Assembly: GCA_003551485.1 (NCBI GenBank)
Contig: PUMS01000270.1
Location: 1-5,001 of the forward strand
Direction: 5' to 3'
DNA from: Phycisphaeraceae bacterium
Lineage (GTDB): Bacteria > Planctomycetota > Phycisphaerae > Phycisphaerales > Phycisphaeraceae
DNA length: 5,001 nucleotides
A program made the translations under genes and the position numbers. The notes beneath the pieces are model-generated. The model worked only from the letters and a program-made list of their open reading frames with translations. It had not been told where the DNA came from and ran no database searches. Every line of letters begins with the position of its first letter. The stretch's first letter is position 1. Of this stretch, positions 1 through 5,001 are shown one piece after another.

Positions 1-31
1 CCACCCCCGCCGTATGGCGAAAGTGAGCCCG

Positions 32-1273
32 ATGAACAAGCGCCGAGTAGTGGTCACAGGCATGGGGTGGGTGACCTGCCTGGGCACCGACGTCAACGAC
101 GTCTTCGACCGGTTCGTGGCCGGCCACAGTGGGATCATTCCCATCACCCGGTTCAATGCCGAGGCCTATGACACGCGCTTCGGCGGCGAGGTCCGCAACT
201 GGAACGGCGGGCCCAACCTCGATCGGCGCGATGCCAGACGGCTCGACCGCTTCGCCCAGTTCGCCATGAGTGCCGCCATCGATGCCGTGCGCGGCTCGGG
301 CATCGAATTCGACCGGGAAAACCCCTGGCGCTGCGGCTCGGTCATCGGCACCGGCATCGGCGGGATGGAGGAGTTCGAGGCCGGCTACCGCAAGTTCCTC
401 GAGAAGGGCCCCGACCGCGTCAGCCCCTTCATGGTCCCCAAGCTCATGTGTAACGCCGCCAGTGGCAACGTCTCGATCCACTGGGGCCTGAAGGGGCCCA
501 ACTCCGCCGTCACCAGCGCCTGCGCCAGTGCCGCCCATGCCATCGCCGAGGCCGCCGACTGCATCCGCCACGATGCGGCCGACGTGATGATCACCGGCGG
601 GTGCGAGGCGGCCCTGACGCCGCTGGGGCTGGCCTGCTTCTCGGCCCTGCGGGCCCTCTCGACGCACAACGACGACCCCGCCGGTGCCTCGCGCCCCTTC
701 GACGCCCAGCGCGACGGCTTCGTCCTGGCCGAGGGCGCCGGTGTGCTGCTGCTGGAAGAGTACGAACACGCCCGTCGCCGCGGCGCGCCGATCCACGCCG
801 AACTGCTGGGCTATGCCCAGTCGGCCGATGGCTCGCACATCACCGCCCCCGATGAGAGCGGCGAGGGCGCTGCTTACGCCATGTCCGCCGCGCTGCGCGA
901 CGCCGAGATCGACCCCACCGACGTCGACTACATCAACGCCCACGGCACCAGCACGCCCCTGGGCGACGTGGCCGAGGTCACCGCCATCAAGCGCCTGTTC
1001 AATGACCATGCCTACAAGCTGTGCGTCAGCTCGACCAAGAGCATGGTCGGCCACTCCCTGGGCGCCTCGGGCGGGATCGAGGCCGTGGCCACCATCCGCA
1101 TCCTCGAAACCGGCATCGTGCATCCGACGATCAACTACCGCACGCCCGATGCCGAGTGCGACCTCGACTTCGTGGCCAACACCGCCCAGCAGCGCCCCGT
1201 TCGCACCGCCATCAGCAACTCCTTCGGCTTCGGCGGCCACAACGTCTGCCTGGTCCTTGGCAGGTTCGAGTGA
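32..1273 (+). CDS. fabF: 3-oxoacyl-[acyl-carrier-protein] synthase II (KAS II, FabF)
   Basis: Cytoplasmic condensing enzyme of type II fatty acid synthesis: it joins malonyl-ACP to a growing acyl-ACP with loss of CO2. The protein shows the full thiolase-fold pattern. Numbered from the ATG at 32, the nucleophile is Cys164 in TSACASAAHA, the two catalytic histidines are His304 (NAHGTSTPLGD) and His341 (MVGHSLGASGG), the conserved lysine is Lys336 (SSTKS), and the gatekeeper loop GFGGHN lies near residue 400. Length is 413 residues, the same as E. coli FabF, and these positions match its Cys163/His303/His340/Lys335 within one residue. An in-frame ATG at 14 would add MAKVSP. I prefer 32 because MNKRRVVVTGMG matches the usual family start and a weak purine-rich stretch precedes it. 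The frame has no stop back to base 2, so a start outside the window is not excluded. Its upstream neighbour is not visible; downstream it converges on purB. The residues point to FabF rather than FabB. The protein call is firm; the start is moderately sure. Confidence 0.95.
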   Translation: MNKRRVVVTGMGWVTCLGTDVNDVFDRFVAGHSGIIPITRFNAEAYDTRFGGEVRNWNGGPNLDRRDARRLDRFAQFAMSAAIDAVRGSGIEFDRENPWRCGSVIGTGIGGMEEFEAGYRKFLEKGPDRVSPFMVPKLMCNAASGNVSIHWGLKGPNSAVTSACASAAHAIAEAADCIRHDAADVMITGGCEAALTPLGLACFSALRALSTHNDDPAGASRPFDAQRDGFVLAEGAGVLLLEEYEHARRRGAPIHAELLGYAQSADGSHITAPDESGEGAAYAMSAALRDAEIDPTDVDYINAHGTSTPLGDVAEVTAIKRLFNDHAYKLCVSSTKSMVGHSLGASGGIEAVATIRILETGIVHPTINYRTPDAECDLDFVANTAQQRPVRTAISNSFGFGGHNVCLVLGRFE

Positions 1274-1406
1274 CCGCGCGGCCACCCCCGCCCCTCGTTG
1301 CACACCGATTCGATCGCGTCCGCGAAGCGCCGCTTCGGTAGGTTTGAACTGAATCGTTCAGCGCATCACGCGCAGCCCGCAGGTGGACAGGCCGTGAAAG
1401 GTGACC
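1274..1406. other. Convergent intergenic gap between fabF and purB
   Basis: This 133-base non-coding stretch separates the fabF stop (TGA, 1271-1273) from the purB stop (TAA on the minus strand, 1407-1409). It contains two short inverted repeats but no strong GC-rich hairpin followed by a T run on either strand. I see no tRNA, small ORF with a plausible ribosome site, or repeat here. Both transcripts must end in or beyond this gap, by Rho or by weak hairpins. Confidence 0.7.
1323..1361. terminator. Possible weak bidirectional terminator: two small hairpins
   Basis: CGAAG (1323-1327) can pair with CTTCG (1333-1337) around a five-base loop. Immediately after it, CTGAA (1349-1353) pairs with TTCAG (1357-1361) around TCG; an alternative pairing is TGAAC (1345-1349) with GTTCA (1356-1360). 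Both stems are only five base pairs, and neither is followed by a proper T tract; only TTT at 1343-1345 follows the first. The placement between convergent stop codons is what suggests a terminator role. This is inference, and the hairpins could be chance in GC-rich DNA. Confidence 0.2.
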
Positions 1407-2846
1407 TTACACCTTCAGGTCCGGCTCGTAGGCCAGGACCTCGCTGTAGCGGGCGCGCAACGGATCGATGACCTGCTCGATGAGTTCTTCGACCTGCCGG
1501 GGGGCGCGACCGATGAAGCGGGCGGGGTCGAGTTCGCCTTCGAGGTCGATGCCGGCGAAGACCGGCTCGACCGCGAGACGCTCGAGCAGGTCGTTGTCGC
1601 CGCCCTCGCGCTTGACCCGCTCGGCGGCGGCCTGGCTGTGGCGGCGGATGACCTCATGCACTTCCTGGCGGTCGGCGCCGCGCCGAACCGCGGCCATGAG
1701 CAGTTCTTCGGTGGCCATGAACGGCAGTTCGGCGCGCAGGTTGCGATCGATGGTCCGGGGGTACACCACCAGGCCGCCGCTGATGTTGACCATCAGCTCG
1801 AGGATGCCATCGGTGGCCAGGAAGGCCTCGGGCAGCGACAGGCGGCGGTTGGACGAATCATCGAGCGTGCGCTCCAGCCACTGCGTGGCGCAGGTGGCGG
1901 CGGCGTTGGCCGGCATCGACATCACGAAGCGTGCCAGACCCGTGGCACGCTCGCAGCGCATGGGATTGCGCTTGTAGGCCATGGCCGAGGAGCCGACCTG
2001 CTCGGCCTCGAACGGCTCCTCGATCTCCTTGCGGTGGGCCAGCAGGCGGATGTCGTTGCAGATGCGGCTGACCACCGCCGCCAGCGCTGACAGCGATGAC
2101 AGCACCTGGACGTCGATGATGCGCGGGTAGGTCTGGCCCGTCACGTGATACACGCGCTGCGGGTCCACGCCCATCTTCTGCGCCACAAGGCGCTCGAGTT
2201 CGAGCACCCTGGCATGGTCGCCGTCGAAGAGGCTCAGAAACGAGGCCTGCGTGCCCGTGGTTCCCTTCACCCCGCGAAAGCCGATGCTCTGGATGCGGTA
2301 TTCGATGTCGGCCAGGGCCAGGGCCAGGTCGTAGGCCCAAAGGGCAGCGCGCTTGCCCACCGTCACCGGCTGCGCCGGCTGGAAATGGGTGAAGCCGAGC
2401 GTGGGCAGGTCCTTCCACTGCTGGGCGAAGCGGCCCAGCCGGTCGATGACCGCCGCGGTCTTGCCCGCCACAAGCTCCAGGGCCCGGCGCATCAGCAGCA
2501 GCTCGGCATTGCAGTTGACGTACTGGCTGGTGGCGCCGAGGTGAATGACCGGCCGCGCCGCCGGGGCCACATCACCGAAGGCATGCACGTGAGCCATCAC
2601 GTCGTGGCGCAGCCGCTTTTCATAAGCCGCAGCGGCATCGAAGTCGATGTCCTCGACGTGCTCGCGCATCTGCCCAAGCTGTTCATCGCTGATCGGCAGG
2701 CCCAGTTCCTGCTGGGCCTCGGCCAGTGCCAGCCACAGCCGGCGCCAGAGGATGAACCTGCTTCGCGCCGACCACAGCTCGATCATCTGCGGCGAGGCAT
2801 TGCGGCCGACCAGGGGCGACTCATACTGACTGTACCGATCATCCAT
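1407..2846 (-). CDS. purB: Adenylosuccinate lyase, long ADSL-like type (PurB)
   Basis: Fumarase/aspartase-superfamily enzyme that removes fumarate twice in purine synthesis: from SAICAR to give AICAR, and from adenylosuccinate to give AMP. It acts in the cytoplasm as a homotetramer. The 479 residues align nearly throughout with animal ADSL (484 in human), including blocks RLRHDVMAHVH, TLGFTHFQPAQ, FRGVKGTTGTQASF, VTGQTYPR, WLERTLDDSSNRR, LVVYP and LPFMATE. From the ATG at 2846, His81 and His154 match human His86 and His159, the signature loop GSSAMAYKRNP is residues 285-295 with catalytic Ser286, and Arg300 follows. I chose ATG 2846 over the in-frame TTG at 2849 because ATG is stronger, has GGAG seven bases upstream, and forms a TGATG overlap with the upstream gene. 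It is therefore probably co-expressed with that gene. No key residue is missing. The family assignment is near certain. Confidence 0.97.
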   Translation of the reverse strand: MDDRYSQYESPLVGRNASPQMIELWSARSRFILWRRLWLALAEAQQELGLPISDEQLGQMREHVEDIDFDAAAAYEKRLRHDVMAHVHAFGDVAPAARPVIHLGATSQYVNCNAELLLMRRALELVAGKTAAVIDRLGRFAQQWKDLPTLGFTHFQPAQPVTVGKRAALWAYDLALALADIEYRIQSIGFRGVKGTTGTQASFLSLFDGDHARVLELERLVAQKMGVDPQRVYHVTGQTYPRIIDVQVLSSLSALAAVVSRICNDIRLLAHRKEIEEPFEAEQVGSSAMAYKRNPMRCERATGLARFVMSMPANAAATCATQWLERTLDDSSNRRLSLPEAFLATDGILELMVNISGGLVVYPRTIDRNLRAELPFMATEELLMAAVRRGADRQEVHEVIRRHSQAAAERVKREGGDNDLLERLAVEPVFAGIDLEGELDPARFIGRAPRQVEELIEQVIDPLRARYSEVLAYEPDLKV

Positions 2847-2848
2847 CA
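2844..2848 (-). other. TGATG stop-start overlap linking the two minus-strand genes
   Basis: On the minus strand the TGA stop of the large gene (2848-2846) shares its final A with the ATG of purB (2846-2844). Such one-base overlaps usually mean the genes are in one operon and that purB translation can restart from ribosomes ending the upstream gene. No promoter can lie between them except inside coding sequence. Confidence 0.85.
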
Positions 2849-5001
2849 ATCCGCTCCAACACGCCCGCCCCGCATCACCTCATCCCCCTGCATTGGCCGC
2901 CACGTGGGCCGGCCATCGACAACCTCGAACACGTAGCCCTCGCGGCCATCGCTGACCTCCATGCGGCCATCGGCGATGCGAAGGTACGGGCTCTCATACA
3001 CCCCACCGCCGGCCCAGTTGGACCAGTCGATGGGCTCATTGTTGATCCGCCCCTCGGCCCGCAGGCGCGTGGACTGATACACCATCTCGAGCTCATCGTC
3101 GGCCAGTGACCGGTATCGCACGATGCCCTCGGTCTCGAACGCCGTTGCATCCAGCCGCGTGTGCCGCCCCACCGCCTCGATGAAGGCATCGAGCGAGCCG
3201 TGCTCGACGCGGTCGGCGGCATCCACAACAAAACCTGTGCGGTCGCCGGGGAGGATGAGCACATCGTAGCGGGCCAGCCGCTGCGCAGCGCGGTCCTCAT
3301 CCTCCTCACTGGTGCGCAGCCAGCCCCAGGTCGCACTCAGGGGCCGGATGGCGATGAAGGCCTCGCCGGCATCGACGAAGATCGCCCCCTCGTGCTCGCG
3401 GATGGCCTGCACCTGGCGCGGAATGTAGACCCAGCTCTCGGCCAGTTCACCGGCCTGACTGAGACGCTCGGCGGCGGGGGCATCCAGCGGCAGGTGCTCG
3501 AGGCGCTGCTGAGCGTGGCGGTAGCGCTGCTGCTGCTGCGGATCGAGTTCGCCTTCGGGTTGGGGGCCGGTCTGGCCGGTGACCAGGATCATGGCGCTGC
3601 GCTTCTGGATCGTCTGGTCGTAGGGGCTGTGGCCGATGGGCCCGAGCGTTCGGGGATGGCCGCCGCCAAGGATGAACGAACCCCGCGGCCCACGGGCATT
3701 GAGCGCCCAGACGGTCTGTTGTCCGGCGTTGTCCACCATCGTCATGGCGATGCTGCCCAGGGCGAAGCCGCGGCTGCAGTAGAAGGTTTCCTGGAAGGCG
3801 TTGCGCGTGCGCAGGTGATAGGTCGGCCGCGCGATGCGGGCCTCGAAGGGCAACTCGAGCTGCTTGGTCACGATGTTGCCGATCACCCGGTTGGGCCGGT
3901 AGCCGCTGGTGGCCAGGTGCAGGGCCACCTGTTCGGACTCGGCCATGGGCTGGGTGGTCTCGGGGAAGAAGGCCCACAGCATGGTGTCCATCTCGCCCAG
4001 GCCGAAGCCATCGACGAAGCCGCGCTTCTGTGGGCCGGTGAAGTTGCCGTTGAACACCTTCAGGCCGTAGCTGAGAAAGTAGAAGTCCAGCGTCGCCCTG
4101 GCCAGCTCGCGGGTGTGCGGATCGGGTGAAAAGTCGTAGAGGTTGAGAAAGCCGCGGATCGAGTGCGGGTAGTAGATGCTCGAATCGTACTCGCCGTTGC
4201 CGTAGCTGAGAATGCGCTCGAGGTAGTCGGTGATCATTTCGGTGATCAGCCGCTCGGCCTCGGGTGCGGGGTGGTGGCTGATGTCGGCCTCGGGCCCGAA
4301 GCGCTGGGCATAGAGCAGGCCGCTGGTGCGCCACATGGTCTTGTGGTTCTCGGTGCCGCCGTCGCGGACGTTTCCGCCGAGCAGTTCCCCTTCCTCGCCC
4401 ACCAAGTCGTGGGCGGTGGTCATGGGGGCGTGCTCGCGGTCGGGTCCATCGCTGGGCCGCCGCGCCTCGCGGTACTCGGCCACGGCCTTCTGAAAGGCCG
4501 CGTGCCACTGCGGGTCCATCTGCTCGCCCACCAGGCCCAAGAAGCGCGCCCAGTTGGCCGCGGCGAAGTGGTACTGCTGGTTGAGGTTGCCCGGGATCGA
4601 GAGAAAGGCCTGCGTCTGCCAGTGGCCGGGATGCTTCATCAGGTAGGCGGTGGCCGGGGGCAGGTCGTACTTGAGCGAGTCGCCGCCGAAGGCCGTGATG
4701 CGGCCCTCCCGGTCGCGCTGCCGCGGGCCGAAATAGCCGGTGGGCCCCTGGGTGTAGGCGCGGCCGGTGTAGGGCGAGTAGACCGTCTCGCCCTCGAGTG
4801 CCCAGGTGACCACACGCTGGCCGGTGTCCGGGCAGGTCGAGACCGCCCTGCTGCGCTGGCCGAAGGTGGTCTGGGCCAGGTTCGGCACCGTCACGGCCAC
4901 CCGCTTCTGGAAGCCGACCTCATCGCTGTAGGTGGCCGGGTTCCAGGGCATGGCCGGCTCGGGCTCGTTGTGCTTCATGGCCGCACAGCCCCCATTGAAC
5001 A
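2846..5001 (-). CDS. Putative exported toroid/beta-sandwich protein, heparinase- or alginate-lyase-like; 5' end cut by the window
   Basis: I do not recognise a named family with certainty. The first ATG in the window is at 4978 and gives 710 residues; numbering here uses it. Residues about 110-350 look alpha-helical and carry DGGTENHKTMW (206-216), with Asn211-His212 placed like the Asn-His pair of alginate lyases and other (alpha/alpha) toroid lyases. GEYDSSIYYPHSIRGFLNLY (262-281) resembles the motif with an acidic residue and tyrosine that follows in such proteins; Tyr269/Tyr270 are candidate catalytic residues. From about 380 it is beta-rich: YCSRGFALGSIAM (400-412), then a segment ending in WALNARG, as in the C-terminal sandwich of heparinase-like proteins. 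A run of four Gln (481-484) precedes a short helical stretch. The frame stays open to the window edge, reading FNGGCAAMKHNEPEP across the ATG. This looks like the end of a lipoprotein signal peptide, so the real start is probably outside the window. Polysaccharide binding or cleavage is inference; the substrate is unknown. It overlaps purB by one base. Confidence 0.75.
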   Translation of the reverse strand, partial: FNGGCAAMKHNEPEPAMPWNPATYSDEVGFQKRVAVTVPNLAQTTFGQRSRAVSTCPDTGQRVVTWALEGETVYSPYTGRAYTQGPTGYFGPRQRDREGRITAFGGDSLKYDLPPATAYLMKHPGHWQTQAFLSIPGNLNQQYHFAAANWARFLGLVGEQMDPQWHAAFQKAVAEYREARRPSDGPDREHAPMTTAHDLVGEEGELLGGNVRDGGTENHKTMWRTSGLLYAQRFGPEADISHHPAPEAERLITEMITDYLERILSYGNGEYDSSIYYPHSIRGFLNLYDFSPDPHTRELARATLDFYFLSYGLKVFNGNFTGPQKRGFVDGFGLGEMDTMLWAFFPETTQPMAESEQVALHLATSGYRPNRVIGNIVTKQLELPFEARIARPTYHLRTRNAFQETFYCSRGFALGSIAMTMVDNAGQQTVWALNARGPRGSFILGGGHPRTLGPIGHSPYDQTIQKRSAMILVTGQTGPQPEGELDPQQQQRYRHAQQRLEHLPLDAPAAERLSQAGELAESWVYIPRQVQAIREHEGAIFVDAGEAFIAIRPLSATWGWLRTSEEDEDRAAQRLARYDVLILPGDRTGFVVDAADRVEHGSLDAFIEAVGRHTRLDATAFETEGIVRYRSLADDELEMVYQSTRLRAEGRINNEPIDWSNWAGGGVYESPYLRIADGRMEVSDGREGYVFEVVDGRPTWRPMQGDEVMRGGRVGAD
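2854..2857 (-). promoter_or_regulatory. purB ribosome binding site inside the upstream gene
   Basis: On the minus strand GGAG lies seven bases before the purB ATG (first base 2846). It sits within the last codons of the upstream gene, which encode its C-terminal VGAD. This favours ATG 2846 over the TTG three bases earlier, and it means ribosomes finishing the upstream gene pass directly over the purB start. Confidence 0.65.

Noticed and set aside
1366..1376. GCG/CGC inverted repeat in the convergent gap as a possible terminator stem
   Set aside because: Three base pairs around a five-base loop are expected by chance in GC-rich DNA, and no T run follows.
2847..2849. TTG as an alternative purB start, giving MMDDRY
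   Set aside because: The ATG directly after it is a stronger start, has a well-spaced GGAG seven bases upstream, and overlaps the upstream stop as TGATG.
1401..2936. Long plus-strand open frames of 229 and 263 codons opposite purB
   Set aside because: They lie antisense to a gene with every catalytic motif intact. Their translations are low-complexity and rich in Gly, Ala, His, Asp and Gln, as expected of shadow frames in GC-rich DNA, and they show no recognisable domain.
3527..3538. Four tandem CTG triplets as a possible microsatellite
   Set aside because: It is only twelve bases and encodes four glutamines in frame within the large gene. It is too short to suggest a functional repeat or phase-variable tract.
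3161..4129. A 322-codon plus-strand open frame opposite the large minus-strand gene
   Set aside because: Its composition (Gly, Ala, Leu, His, Gln, Asp) is that of a reverse-complement shadow. The minus-strand frame has a continuous, structured protein with motifs and a neat stop-start junction with purB.

Overview
The window is high-GC bacterial DNA (roughly two-thirds G+C by eye) and almost completely coding. It holds three genes: a plus-strand fabF (3-oxoacyl-ACP synthase II) on the left, and on the right a two-gene minus-strand unit that reads a large unrecognised protein first and then purB (adenylosuccinate lyase). fabF and purB converge on a 133-base gap around 1274-1406. The large gene on the right is cut by the window edge, and its N-terminus probably lies outside.

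The organism cannot be named with certainty. PurB is of the long type that aligns almost block for block with animal ADSL, and I recall such PurB proteins from Planctomycetota and some related phyla. The FabF N-terminal motif TGMGWVT is also one I associate with Planctomycetota. A planctomycete-like (perhaps Phycisphaerae-like) bacterium is therefore my best guess, held at moderate to low confidence.

Layout: 32-1273 (+) fabF, with all four active-site residues present. 1274-1406 is a convergent intergenic gap with only short hairpins and no convincing terminator. 1407-2846 (-) is purB, with its catalytic histidines and signature loop intact. 2846-5001 (-) is a protein of at least 710 residues that looks like an alpha/alpha-toroid plus beta-sandwich protein of the heparinase/alginate-lyase type, probably exported. 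Its stop codon overlaps the purB start codon by one base (TGATG), and the purB ribosome binding site lies inside its last codons, so the two are very likely co-transcribed and translationally coupled.

fabF (fatty acid elongation) and purB (purine synthesis) are housekeeping functions. The third gene is the only accessory-looking one, and its coupling to purB is the most unusual feature. I see no RNA genes, mobile elements, CRISPR arrays or large repeats, and no evidence of a new multi-gene system.
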